Shown: positions 6,385-14,150 of the stretch, piece by piece | How the letters are laid out: each line of letters begins with the position of its first letter | Position numbering within the stretch: position 1 is the stretch's first letter | Source: an uncultured Clostridia bacterium | GTDB lineage: Bacteria; Bacillota; Clostridia; Christensenellales; CAG-917 | Assembly: GCA_949283145.1 (NCBI GenBank) | Contig: CASDRL010000058.1 | Span: 1-34,091, forward strand | Reading direction: 5' to 3' | Length of the DNA: 34,091 nucleotides | The notes under the pieces: generated by a model | The model's input: the letters and a program-made list of their open reading frames with translations, nothing else | Told to the model about the DNA's origin: nothing | The model's database searches: none | Translations under genes and position numbers: made by a program

Positions 6385-6555
6385 TTACGCTTCGGAGATC
6401 GCGCCAACGGGGCAGCCGTCTTCGCACGCGCCGCAGTCGATGCACTCGTCCGCATTGACGACATACTTGCCGTCGCCCTCGGAAATTGCCGACACGGGGC
6501 AGGTGTCCGCGCAAGCACCGCAAGAAATGCAATCGTCGCTGATAACTCTCGCCAT
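6385..6555 (-). CDS. 2[4Fe-4S] ferredoxin
   Basis: A 56-residue protein with two CxxCxxCxxxC motifs: C9, C12, C15, C19 (DCISCGACADTCP) and C38, C41, C44, C48 (ECIDCGACEDGCP). It carries low-potential electrons between oxidoreductases in the cytoplasm, for example pyruvate:ferredoxin oxidoreductase and hydrogenase. The length is typical of clostridial ferredoxins (about 55 residues). AAAGGAG lies 8 bases before the ATG. It is a single-gene unit with its own promoter and terminator. It is short and highly acidic, with an N-terminal MARVISDDC in place of the more usual MAYVI. Confidence 0.95.
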   Translation of the reverse strand: MARVISDDCISCGACADTCPVSAISEGDGKYVVNADECIDCGACEDGCPVGAISEA

Positions 6556-6596
6556 GTCATTCACTCCTTTCCGTTATTGATCCTGAGACCGTCATC

Positions 6597-6625
6597 ATAA
6601 TAGCATACGCGGGGCGCAAGTTCAA
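6597..6625 (-). promoter_or_regulatory. sigma-A promoter of the ferredoxin gene
   Basis: Minus strand TTGAAC (6625-6620), 17 bases, TATTAT (6602-6597), 42 bases before the ATG. Confidence 0.75.
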
Positions 6626-6712
6626 CCGATTGAGAGAAAATCCGTGTGTAGAGAGGCAAATGTTCGCGGATGCGAACTGCCTGCGGGGCGCGATGCGCGG
6701 CGAAGGCCGTCA

Positions 6713-6741
6713 TTGACAGATGTCTAAAAATGGATTATGAT
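6713..6741 (+). promoter_or_regulatory. sigma-A promoter of the ABC transporter gene
   Basis: TTGACA (6713-6718), 17 bases, TATGAT (6736-6741). The expected transcript start near 6748 lies after the ATG at 6737, which rules that codon out as the start and selects the ATG at 6788. Confidence 0.8.
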
Positions 6742-6787
6742 AAATTTATTATCGTTTCGCTCCCCGAGGGGAGCACGCGGAGGAGAG

Positions 6788-9388
6788 ATGATAAGAGCGG
6801 AAGGTCTGGTCAAGGTCTACGACCCTTCGCACCCGGAGGTGCAGGCGCTTGCGGGCGTAAGTTTCGTGCTGCCGCCGAGGGGGATGGTCTTTGTGGTGGG
6901 GAAGTCCGGCAGCGGCAAATCCACCCTCATGAACATCCTCGGCGGGCTGGACAGACCGACATCCGGCGAGGTCTTCATCGACGGCAGACCGCTCTCGAAA
7001 ATGAGCGCGGAAGAGGCGGACGCCTTCCGCGGCGAGAAGATAGGCTTCGTTTTCCAGGATTTTCTGCTCTTTGACGACATGACCGCGGAGAGGAACGTCG
7101 GCATCTCCCTCGACCTTGCGGGAGAGGAGGACGGCGGACGCGCCGCCGAGGCGCTCGAGAGCATGGACATGTCCCGTTTCCGCGACCGCAAGCCCAAGCA
7201 GCTCTCCGCAGGGCAGAAACAGCGCGTCGCCATCGCGAGGGCACTCGTCAAGCATCCAAAGATCGTGCTCGCGGACGAGCCCACGGGCAACATCGACGCC
7301 GAGAATACGGAGCTCGTGCTCGACACTCTGAAACGCCTCTCCGAGGACGCGCTCGTCATAGTCATCTCGCACAGCGAGTCCGACGCGCAGCGTTATGCAG
7401 ACCGCATCATCAGGCTCGCGGACGGCGGGATCGTCTCCGACACCGTGAAGAACGTGGGCTACACCGACACCCTCGACATCTCGGAGGGTGAGGCACTTCT
7501 GCCCGCCAGGGCGCTCACCCGCGAGGAGACGGAGAGGTTGGGCGCCGCCGTGCGTGAGAGCGGAGGCGCGCTTTCCGTCGCCGTGAAGGAGGGCGGTTTC
7601 GTGCCCGCAGGAGAGACGGAGGACGAACCGGGCGCGGGGGAGTGGAAGAGCAGGCGTATGCGCCCCGCGGCGTTTTTCAGGCAGTCCTTCACGCTGCTCA
7701 AAAAGGGCGGCATTGGCAAAGCGGTGGTGTTCGTGCTCATGGGACTTCTGCTCGCGCTGTTCGCGGTGGCGCAGAATTTCGCGACCTTCGACAAGACCGC
7801 CCTCGTGACGGAGTACGCCGCGCGGACGAGCGAGAACGGCATCATCATGCGCATGGGGCGGATGACAGGCCCCGAGGGCATGGAGACATTCAAGGACGAC
7901 TTGTACGTCGCGATATTCGACGACGACCTCGCCGCGCTCCGCGAATTGTACGACGGCGAGGTGTTCGGGATGTACTCCGTCGAGACGGTGATGAACGACC
8001 CTCTCGCCGTGAGATCGATGGAGAGCTGGCTCGTTCCGTCCTCGCTGAGCGTGTTCTCAAACGTCTATGCAACCGACACGAGCGGGGTTTTAGTGTGCAC
8101 GGAAGACTACTTAAAGCGCCTTTTCAGTGATGAGAACGGAGAGTTGAATTTCATCGCCGGCGACCTCGGAGAGGACGGCGCGGGCATTATCGTCACCGAT
8201 TACGTGCTGGACGCCTATATCTATCACGGCTATATAACTTCGGCGGAAGCATTGCTCGGGCTTGACTACGGCAATCAGCGCGTGGACATCGCGGGCGTCA
8301 TCAAGACGGGGTATAAGGAGAAGTACGCGGCGCTCGTGAGCGAGATCGCGCAGGGCAGGCGCCCGAACGGCGATACGCCCCTTTTCAAAGAGTTCGTCTA
8401 TGACATCAACAACTATCTCAACCTCTGCTATTCCGTCAACCCGAACTGGAAGGAGGCGTATGTCGCGGACTACGACGCGCGCGTAGGGGTGGGCTTTGCG
8501 CACTACAAGGCGGTAGAGATCGCCGGGGAGGGCGGCGAGGAATGTTCCCGGGAAGGCGGCTTTTTCTATTACAGCGACGGGGTCGCCGACGGCGAGGCGT
8601 GGCTCAATTACAACATCTACAACTCCATGTTCGGCACCGCATACACCGACGTCGACTGCGAGGGGAACACCGACGTCTCCGGGGAAGGACATTCCGTGAG
8701 CGTAAAATACACCGCCCGCGACGGCACGGTGTCCGTGCGGGAATATCGCATCGTGGGGCTTGAAAAGCTCGCCACCGTGCGCACGTCCAAGACCACGCAG
8801 GCGGAGGACAAGGCGCGCTCGGTGCAGGTGCTCTCCCTCTATCTCACGGACACGGAAAAGGCGATCGGGAGCATAGAGGCGGCGGAGGATCTGCTGTTCT
8901 ATCCCGTGGGCGACGAGGTGAAAGTCCTGCTCGATATCGCTTCCGTCGCGGAACTGCTTGCCGAGCTGCTTGGTTACATCGCGGCGGCTGCCGTGGTGCT
9001 CATGCTTCTCATGGTGGGGCTCTCCGTGGTGCTCACGCTGCGCGGCGGGATGTTCGAGATAGGCATGCTCAGGGCGCTCGGGTGCTCCACGGCAAAGGTG
9101 GGGTCGATGTTCCTCATGCAAGTCGCTCTCATGTGCGTCGTCGTGTGCGTGATCGGGGCGGCGGGCGGCGCGATAGGCACCGCCGTTGCGGATGACGCGG
9201 TGGTGGCGCATTTCGAGGAGGCTTATCCCGTGGCGGCGCTCTCGGATCTCAGCGTTGCGGAATACGACAGCGCGCATATGGCGGCGGACTGCGCCGTCGC
9301 GGTCGCGGTGCTCACGGCAAGCGGCATCCTGCCCGTGTTCGCGGTGCGCAGGGTGGATCCCGTCAAGATCATCCGCGCCAAGGAATGA
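6788..9388 (+). CDS. ABC transporter, ATPase fused to FtsX/MacB-type permease
   Basis: An 866-residue fusion. Residues 1-230 form an ABC ATPase of the LolD/MacB group: Walker A GKSGSGKST (38-46), Q-loop FVFQD, signature LSAGQKQR (a variant of LSGGQ), Walker B IVLADEPTGNID and an H-loop histidine in ISHSE. A transmembrane segment follows at about 308-330, then an extracytoplasmic domain of about 400 residues, then three transmembrane segments (about 728-850) with the FtsX signature EIGMLRALG. This is the MacB topology with one permease half per chain, so a homodimer is expected. MacB-like systems move or sense substrates on the outer membrane face, such as peptides or lipoproteins; the substrate here is unknown. 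GGAGG lies 4 bases before the chosen ATG. It is monocistronic and ends at a bidirectional terminator. Confidence 0.88.
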   Translation: MIRAEGLVKVYDPSHPEVQALAGVSFVLPPRGMVFVVGKSGSGKSTLMNILGGLDRPTSGEVFIDGRPLSKMSAEEADAFRGEKIGFVFQDFLLFDDMTAERNVGISLDLAGEEDGGRAAEALESMDMSRFRDRKPKQLSAGQKQRVAIARALVKHPKIVLADEPTGNIDAENTELVLDTLKRLSEDALVIVISHSESDAQRYADRIIRLADGGIVSDTVKNVGYTDTLDISEGEALLPARALTREETERLGAAVRESGGALSVAVKEGGFVPAGETEDEPGAGEWKSRRMRPAAFFRQSFTLLKKGGIGKAVVFVLMGLLLALFAVAQNFATFDKTALVTEYAARTSENGIIMRMGRMTGPEGMETFKDDLYVAIFDDDLAALRELYDGEVFGMYSVETVMNDPLAVRSMESWLVPSSLSVFSNVYATDTSGVLVCTEDYLKRLFSDENGELNFIAGDLGEDGAGIIVTDYVLDAYIYHGYITSAEALLGLDYGNQRVDIAGVIKTGYKEKYAALVSEIAQGRRPNGDTPLFKEFVYDINNYLNLCYSVNPNWKEAYVADYDARVGVGFAHYKAVEIAGEGGEECSREGGFFYYSDGVADGEAWLNYNIYNSMFGTAYTDVDCEGNTDVSGEGHSVSVKYTARDGTVSVREYRIVGLEKLATVRTSKTTQAEDKARSVQVLSLYLTDTEKAIGSIEAAEDLLFYPVGDEVKVLLDIASVAELLAELLGYIAAAAVVLMLLMVGLSVVLTLRGGMFEIGMLRALGCSTAKVGSMFLMQVALMCVVVCVIGAAGGAIGTAVADDAVVAHFEEAYPVAALSDLSVAEYDSAHMAADCAVAVAVLTASGILPVFAVRRVDPVKIIRAKE

Positions 9389-9470
9389 GGCTCATAGAGC
9401 GGGAAACGCGCTTATAAGGCAAAAAAGCAAGAGGCAACGGAAAATACGGAAAGGAAAACGAAAAGAATTG

Positions 9471-9503
9471 AAAACGGAGCGCAGGAGCGCTCCGTCATTT
9501 TTT
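9471..9503. terminator. bidirectional terminator between the ABC gene and ricT
   Basis: ACGGAGCGC/GCGCTCCGT is a perfect 9 bp stem with a 4-base loop, a T-run on the plus side (TTTTTT at 9498-9503) and an A-run on the other side. It serves the converging ABC and ricT transcription units. Confidence 0.82.
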
Positions 9504-9525
9504 CGGTTTGACGCCGTGTGCGGGG

Positions 9526-10386
9526 TCACGCCTCGGGGGCGTCCTCGTCCGCGCTGTCGTCGGGTTCCGTCTGGCGGGCGGTGGTCTTCAGCTCTTCGAG
9601 GGCGTAGGTCTTGACGTCGTAGGACCCGTCCTTGGTCAGCACGCGCACGCGGGAAGTCTGTTTGATGAGGTCGTTGGATTCCACCACGCCGTCGCCGTCG
9701 GCGGTGTGCACTTTGCTGCCGACTTTGGGCATCTTTTTGAAGACTTCGCTGTAATAGTCGTTCTCGTATTTGAGGCAGCAGAGCAGTCTGCCGCACACGC
9801 CGCTGATCTTCTGCGGGTTGAGGGAGAGCCCCTGCATCTTCGCCATTTTGATGGACACTTTTTCGAAGTCGGGCAGGTGGGTGGTGCAGCAGCAGGGTCT
9901 GCCGCAGGGGGCGAGGGCGCCGCGCATCTTGGCGTCGTCGCGCTCGTAGATCTGCCTGAGCTCTATCCTCACCTTGAAGATGGACGCGAGCGCGCGCACG
10001 AGTTCGCGGAAATCCACTCTTCCGTCCGCGGTGAAATAGAAGATGAGTTTGGAGCGGTCGAAGGTGTACTCCGCGTCCACGAGTTTCATCCCGAGCCCGA
10101 GCTGCGCCGCCTTTTCGCGGATGGTTTTGAGAGCGGGAGCGCGGTCCGCGAGATTCTTTTCGAGCTGTTTGTCGTCCTCGGCGGTGGCTTTGCGGATGAC
10201 GGGCTTCAGGGGAGAGACCACTTCCTTTTCCTCCACCTCGCGGTTGGGGAGGGCGACCGTGCCGTACTCCTGTCCGCGGGCGGTCTCGACGATGACGCCG
10301 TCGCCTTCCGCAAACTCGATGCCTTGCGGATCGAAGTAATAGACTTTGTTGGAGCCTTTGAACTTTATGCCGACTATGATTGCCAT
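9526..10386 (-). CDS. ricT: RicT/YaaT (PSP1 domain) protein
   Basis: 286 residues with the PSP1 domain: VGIKFKGSNKVYYFDP near the start, DGVIVETARGQEYGTV, IFYFTADGRVDFRELVR and two cysteine clusters, CGRPCCCTTHLPDF and GVCGRLLCCLKYE. In Bacillus subtilis YaaT/RicT works with RicA and RicF as an iron-sulphur complex that promotes RNase Y-dependent RNA processing and affects sporulation and competence. The ATG lies inside the end of holB (13-base overlap), as expected for the tmk-holB-yaaT operon of Bacillota. The C-terminal 25 residues are acidic and probably disordered. Upstream extension of the frame into holB is not coding. Confidence 0.93.
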   Translation of the reverse strand: MAIIVGIKFKGSNKVYYFDPQGIEFAEGDGVIVETARGQEYGTVALPNREVEEKEVVSPLKPVIRKATAEDDKQLEKNLADRAPALKTIREKAAQLGLGMKLVDAEYTFDRSKLIFYFTADGRVDFRELVRALASIFKVRIELRQIYERDDAKMRGALAPCGRPCCCTTHLPDFEKVSIKMAKMQGLSLNPQKISGVCGRLLCCLKYENDYYSEVFKKMPKVGSKVHTADGDGVVESNDLIKQTSRVRVLTKDGSYDVKTYALEELKTTARQTEPDDSADEDAPEA

Positions 10387-11348
10387 TTGTGTTTGACCTC
10401 CAGGATTTCGAAGAGCAGGCTGTCCTCCACGGCGGTCTGATTGACCGTGAACGAGAGTTTTTCCTGCGCGCGATTGATGGCGTTTTCGGTGAGGGCGAGC
10501 GCACGGAGAGAAAATCCTTCCGCAATGTTCTCTATCCGCGAGGCTGTCTCCGCCCCGAAGAAGAGCGGTTCGCCCCGTTTCGCCGCGATGACGTCGCGGA
10601 CGACGACGGCGAGCACTTTGAGGAATTCCCCCGCGTCCGCCTTCAAAGAGGGGACGAGCTCGGCGGAAAGGATGTCGCGGCTCTTTTTCAGCCTTTCGAG
10701 CAGAGTGAGGGCGTCGGCGTAATGCGCGCCGTATTCGGGCGAGCGCGCGATGCTGAGGGCTCTGCCCAGCTGTCCTTCGCAGCACGCCGCGGCAACGGCG
10801 GCTTTTTCCTCTTCGCAGCCCTGTTCGACGAGAGCATTGTACACCGTCTCGCGGTCGAAGACGTCGAGATAGACTTTTCTGCACCGCGACTTGACGGTGT
10901 CCAGCATCCCCGCTTCGTTCGCCACGCCGAGGAAGATGACCACGCCTTCCGGGGGCTCTTCGAGGGTCTTCAGCAGCTTGTTCTGCGCGTCGGGAGCCAT
11001 GAGGTCCGCGCGCATGACAAAGAAAGTCTTCACGCCGCTCAGCGCTTTTATGCTCACTTCGGCGATGAGATCCTTGACGTCCTGCACCTTGAGGCGCTCG
11101 CATTTGGGGTTGACGAAGAAGGCGTCGGGGTTGTTGCCGTCCAGGGTGGTGCGGCAGCCGCGGCAGCGCATGCACGCGTGTCCCGTCTCGCAATATATCC
11201 TCGCGGCGACGAGGGTGAAGAAGTCCCGCACGGTGTCGTCGTCGGGGGAGATGATCATATAGGCGTGCCCGCCCTTTCCGTCCCCGTCCTTTGCGACGAG
11301 CTTGAACGCGCGGCTCGCGCGCAGCGTTTTTTCAAAGACGGGTCTCAC
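10374..11348 (-). CDS. holB: DNA polymerase III subunit delta'
   Basis: 324 residues of the clamp-loader delta' subunit. A zinc-binding group C53, C59, C62, C65 (CETGHACMRCRGC) is followed by NNPDAFFV, VKDLIAEVSIKA, FFVMRADLMAPDAQNKLLKTLEEPP and LDTVKSRCRKV. There is no Walker A, as normal for delta', which is not an ATPase. It helps load the beta clamp at the replication fork. The start is GTG, overlapping the tmk stop (GTGA), and its end overlaps ricT. yaaQ and yaaR, which often lie between tmk and holB in Bacillota, are absent. Confidence 0.93.
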   Translation of the reverse strand: MRPVFEKTLRASRAFKLVAKDGDGKGGHAYMIISPDDDTVRDFFTLVAARIYCETGHACMRCRGCRTTLDGNNPDAFFVNPKCERLKVQDVKDLIAEVSIKALSGVKTFFVMRADLMAPDAQNKLLKTLEEPPEGVVIFLGVANEAGMLDTVKSRCRKVYLDVFDRETVYNALVEQGCEEEKAAVAAACCEGQLGRALSIARSPEYGAHYADALTLLERLKKSRDILSAELVPSLKADAGEFLKVLAVVVRDVIAAKRGEPLFFGAETASRIENIAEGFSLRALALTENAINRAQEKLSFTVNQTAVEDSLLFEILEVKHKWQS

Positions 11349-11953
11349 TTGATCGCACCTCTTTCCCTGAGCGCGGCAATGATCTTGCGATGGGTCTCGT
11401 TTTTGTCCTTTTCGGGTTTTATCATCACAAATCTGCCGTTTGAAGTGCAGGATTGTGCGATATAGCCGTCATACACTCTGTCGTGGAACTGCGCCTCTTC
11501 GCGCTCCAGCCTGTCCTCTCTGCGCACGCTTCTGAACGCGGCAGAGGGGCGCAGGTCGATGAAGACGGTCACGTCCGGCATCGCCTTTTCGAGCGCGTAG
11601 GAGTTGACGGAACGGATATATTCGATGCCCAAGCCCCGCGCATAGCCCTGATAGGCGGCGGAGGAGTCGACATACCTGTCGCAGATGACCGTCCTGCCCT
11701 CCGCAAGCGCGGGCAGGATGACCTCGTCCACCAGTTGCGCGCGCGCCGCGGCGTAGAGGAGCGCCTCCGTGCGGGCGGTCATTTCCGTGTTGGCGGGGTC
11801 GAGGATGATGGCGCGGATCTTCTCCGAGATGGCGGTGCTGCCGGGCTCGCGGACATACACCGCGTCCTGCCCCGTGCTCTTCAGATAGTCTTTCAGCATA
11901 TTGAGCTGAGTGGATTTCCCAACGCCTTCGCAACCCTCGAATGTGACGAACAT
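11345..11953 (-). CDS. tmk: thymidylate kinase
   Basis: 202 residues. P-loop GCEGVGKST (7-15), the REPGST substrate loop, DRYVDSSAAYQGYARGLG and a lid region rich in Arg (RREDRLEREE) before FHDRVYDGY identify dTMP kinase, which makes dTDP for DNA synthesis. The start at 11953 follows GAGGGA by 4 bases; the frame stays open 17 codons further upstream, but those residues are basic, not conserved in type, and lack a ribosome site. It is the first gene of the operon tmk-holB-ricT with overlapping starts and stops throughout. Confidence 0.95.
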   Translation of the reverse strand: MFVTFEGCEGVGKSTQLNMLKDYLKSTGQDAVYVREPGSTAISEKIRAIILDPANTEMTARTEALLYAAARAQLVDEVILPALAEGRTVICDRYVDSSAAYQGYARGLGIEYIRSVNSYALEKAMPDVTVFIDLRPSAAFRSVRREDRLEREEAQFHDRVYDGYIAQSCTSNGRFVMIKPEKDKNETHRKIIAALRERGAIK

Positions 11954-12011
11954 AGTTCCCTCTGTGTTTTCTCTCGCTTGCGGGCGCGCCTTCACGCGCC
12001 GCACTTAGAAC

Positions 12012-12040
12012 ATTATATCATATCCCGACGGCATTCTCAA
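12012..12040 (-). promoter_or_regulatory. sigma-A promoter of tmk-holB-ricT
   Basis: Minus strand TTGAGA (12040-12035), 17 bases, TATAAT (12017-12012), with the -10 box preceded by TGA. It lies about 60 bases before the tmk start and is divergent from the mntP unit. Confidence 0.8.
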
Positions 12041-12083
12041 TCTCTGATCGAATTTTTTTCGATCCCGCTCCCGGCATACATCA

Positions 12084-12112
12084 TTGACAAGCCTGTCAGC
12101 CTATGCTAAATT
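12084..12112 (+). promoter_or_regulatory. promoter of the riboswitch/mntP unit
   Basis: TTGACA (12084-12089), 17 bases, TAAATT (12107-12112). The -35 box is perfect and the -10 box moderate. The transcript would begin just before the riboswitch. Confidence 0.65.
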
Positions 12113-12114
12113 AT

Positions 12115-12230
12115 ACGCAGTGAGGGAGTAGCCGGCGGCGCCCCGTTATAAGTCAACACACTCGCCTCTCGGCGTGGCTTATATTAAACGGCAAGACTCA
12201 CACATGGTTTCGTGTGTGAGTTTTTCTTTT
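12115..12230 (+). ncRNA. yybP-ykoY manganese riboswitch
   Basis: The leader carries the family hallmark GAGGGAGTAGCC (12122-12133). A P1 stem can form between GTGAG (12120-12124) and CTCAC (12197-12201). CTCAC is also the 5' arm of the intrinsic terminator at 12196-12221, so P1 and terminator exclude each other. Known yybP-ykoY RNAs bind Mn2+ and stabilise P1; here that would block the terminator and switch mntP on when Mn2+ is high, which fits an exporter. The mutually exclusive pairing is seen in the sequence; the ligand is from family knowledge. Confidence 0.88.
12196..12230 (+). terminator. riboswitch expression-platform terminator
   Basis: ACTCACACA (12196-12204) pairs with TGTGTGAGT (12213-12221), extended by two more pairs at the loop side, then TTTTCTTTT. 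It lies 45 bases before the mntP start and would stop transcription when P1 of the aptamer is not formed. Confidence 0.85.
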
Positions 12231-12275
12231 GACCGCGGGCGGCACTCTTTGACAAAAGACAAAAAGGAGCAGACT

Positions 12276-12926
12276 ATGCGGATCTGGGAAATTTTCCTCA
12301 CCGGGCTCAGCCTTTCGGCGGACGCATGCGCCGTCGCGATGTGCAAGGGCGTGGAAATGAAGCGCTTCGTGCTTCGCTATGCGCTGCTCATCGCGCTCTG
12401 TTTCGGGCTGTTCCAGGCGCTGATGCCCCTCGTCGGCTGGGCGGTGGCTTCGCAATTTGCGGAATACATCACCGCGGCGGATCATTGGATCGCCTTTATA
12501 TTGCTCGCATTCCTCGGCATCAGGATGTTCGCGGAAGGCATAGAGAGCGAAAAGGAACTAAGAGAAAGCAGAAATAGACGGGCGGAGCCCTCTCCCATCC
12601 TCATTGCACATCCGCCCCGCGTCACCCTCCTCCCCGCCGGAGCGGAGAAGCTCGAGCTCGGTGTCAAGACCCTCCTTGTGATGTCCGTCGCGACGAGCAT
12701 AGACGCGCTCGCAGTCGGGGTCTCCTTCGCCTTCCTTGCGGTGGACATTTGGCTTGCGATCGCCCTCATCGGCGTCACAACCTTCGTCATCTCCTTTCTC
12801 GGCGTGCTCGTCGGCACCAAAGCGGGCGGCAGATTCCGCGGCAAGGCGGAACTCGCGGGCGGAGTGCTCCTCTTTCTCATCGGCTTGAAGATATTGCTCG
12901 AGCACCTCGGCGTGCTCGCCTTCTGA
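12276..12926 (+). CDS. mntP: manganese efflux pump MntP
   Basis: 216 residues with six hydrophobic segments and an internal two-fold repeat. Each half carries the family motif with a membrane Asp: SLSADACAVAMCKG (D16) and TSIDALAVGVSF (about 141-152). MntP (DUF204) exports Mn2+ across the cytoplasmic membrane. The central cytoplasmic loop is longer and more polar than in many members. The start at 12276 follows AAAAAGGAG by 8 bases; the frame is open upstream, but that part is the riboswitch terminator. Expression is controlled by the yybP-ykoY riboswitch just upstream. It is followed by its own terminator. Confidence 0.95.
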   Translation: MRIWEIFLTGLSLSADACAVAMCKGVEMKRFVLRYALLIALCFGLFQALMPLVGWAVASQFAEYITAADHWIAFILLAFLGIRMFAEGIESEKELRESRNRRAEPSPILIAHPPRVTLLPAGAEKLELGVKTLLVMSVATSIDALAVGVSFAFLAVDIWLAIALIGVTTFVISFLGVLVGTKAGGRFRGKAELAGGVLLFLIGLKILLEHLGVLAF

Positions 12927-12961
12927 CGGCACGCTGCCTTTTGGCGCGTGCACCCCAGCCC

Positions 12962-12988
12962 CGCGGCGAACTCATTCGCCGCGTTTTT
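12962..12988 (+). terminator. terminator of mntP
   Basis: CGCGGCGAA (12962-12970), loop CTCA, TTCGCCGCG (12975-12983), then TTTTTC: a textbook intrinsic terminator. Confidence 0.92.
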
Positions 12989-13045
12989 CTATGAAAAGCT
13001 CCGAAAAAAACGCGCCGAGATCCGTTCGTTTCGTCTCGGGGGAAA

Positions 13046-13210
13046 ATGCCGGAGCGAAATAATAAGAACCGCTCTCAGAGCAAGAGATTTTCGGATGAGC
13101 AAACGCGGAAAACCCGCAGGCAATAGTTTACATATTGGCAAGGGGTTCCCGCGCTTGGGCGCCGGAAAGAATTGCTCTGAGGGCGTGTTCGCATTATTCC
13201 GCTCCGGCAT
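13046..13210 (-). repeat. interspersed inverted-repeat element, copy B
   Basis: 165 bp with ends ATGCCGGAGCGAAATAAT and the complement of ATGCCGGAGCGGAATAAT. It contains the inner pair CTCAGAGCAAGAG / TTGCTCTGAG and the conserved core CAGGCAATAGTTTACATATT. It is shorter than copies A and D. A hairpin CCGAGA/TCTCGG directly upstream (13016-13040) is also found upstream of copy A. It ends 12 bases before the next promoter. Confidence 0.75.
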
Positions 13211-13222
13211 GATAAGCCGCTC

Positions 13223-13251
13223 TTGCAAAAGAGGGCGGGGACGGGTATAAT
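13223..13251 (+). promoter_or_regulatory. promoter of the Pr6Pr membrane protein gene
   Basis: TTGCAA (13223-13228), 17 bases, TATAAT (13246-13251), leaving a leader of about 85 bases. Confidence 0.72.
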
Positions 13252-13342
13252 GGGAGTGCGGGGCGGTGTGCGTGAAGTGCACGTCGGCGCGAGACAAATG
13301 ACACAAACGCGGGGTCAAACCGCGCATACAGAGAGATAAACT

Positions 13343-14056
13343 ATGACTTTGTGCGCAAACAGAATAGCGGCGCTCGTGCTGAGAGCGGTGGGTTCGGTGC
13401 TCGGGGTGTTCGGCATCGCGGTCATGCTCACCATGACGGACGCGAGCCTCATGCTCTCCTATTTCACCATGCAGACCAACATCTTCACCACCGCGGCGTT
13501 CATCGCTCTCACCGTGATGACGGCGGTGCAGCTGAGAAGGAGGGGAGTGCGCGGCGAGGTCGCTCACCTCGGAGTGTCTTTGCAGCTTGCGCTCACCTTC
13601 TTCATCACCATCACCTTCGTGGTCTATTGGGCGATGCTCTCCTGGCAGAACTTCGACATGGGCGGCGGAGATCCCTCCCGCGCCGCGCTCGTCAGTGCCG
13701 CCAACTATATGGTGCACGGCGTCGTCCCCCTCCTCGCCATCGCGGACTGGATCCTCTTCCTCCCCCACGGCAGACTGCGCGCAAAGGACGCCGCCCTCTG
13801 GCTCATCTATCCCATCGCGTACGCCGTCTTCATCTTCATCCGCGCGGAAGTGGGCGCGCCCTTCTACGGCACCACGCGCTATCCCTATCCCTTCATCGAC
13901 GTGGATGTCATAGGCGGCTGGGTCGCGCTCGTCGTCCCCGTGATGGCGGCGGCGTTCTACGCCCTCGGCAGACTCTATGTCTTCCTCGACAAACGCCTCG
14001 CCCTCCGCATCCCGCCCCTCACCACGCGCCACCTCTACATCCGCGGCGGACAATGA
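13343..14056 (+). CDS. Pr6Pr (AIG1/FAR-17a-like) six-helix membrane protein
   Basis: 237 residues with six hydrophobic segments. SYFTMQTNIFTT (T42, N46) after the first helix and NYMVHGVVPLLAIADWILF (H125) match the Pr6Pr family, related to animal AIG1/ADTRP. In those enzymes a membrane-embedded Thr and a His hydrolyse fatty acid esters of hydroxy fatty acids; T42 and H125 are the likely equivalents. The bacterial family has no firmly known substrate. GAGAGA lies 6 bases before the ATG. It has its own promoter just downstream of repeat copy B. The lipoprotein gene that follows has a separate promoter. Confidence 0.8.
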   Translation: MTLCANRIAALVLRAVGSVLGVFGIAVMLTMTDASLMLSYFTMQTNIFTTAAFIALTVMTAVQLRRRGVRGEVAHLGVSLQLALTFFITITFVVYWAMLSWQNFDMGGGDPSRAALVSAANYMVHGVVPLLAIADWILFLPHGRLRAKDAALWLIYPIAYAVFIFIRAEVGAPFYGTTRYPYPFIDVDVIGGWVALVVPVMAAAFYALGRLYVFLDKRLALRIPPLTTRHLYIRGGQ

Positions 14057-14062
14057 CGGGGG

Positions 14063-14092
14063 TTGACTCAAACTATGTCACTATATTAAAAT
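14063..14092 (+). promoter_or_regulatory. promoter of the LRR lipoprotein gene
   Basis: TTGACT (14063-14068), 18 bases, TAAAAT (14087-14092), starting only 6 bases after the preceding stop codon. Confidence 0.65.
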
Positions 14093-14150
14093 ATAAATGG
14101 GCATTCGGCATCCGTGCGGCTCGCGAAGTCGTTTCGGAAAGGGGGAAACA

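Noticed and set aside
8111..9277. 388-codon open frame on the minus strand
   Set aside because: It is a shadow of the ABC transporter permease part; rich in His, Arg and Glu without recognisable domains.
9526..11193. 555-codon version of ricT
   Set aside because: The first 270 codons read holB in another frame. The PSP1 domain starts at the ATG at 10386, which overlaps the holB stop as usual for this operon.
12989..14071. 360-codon open frame on the minus strand
   Set aside because: It runs antisense through the Pr6Pr gene and across the repeat element; low-complexity Glu/Asp/Gly/His sequence.
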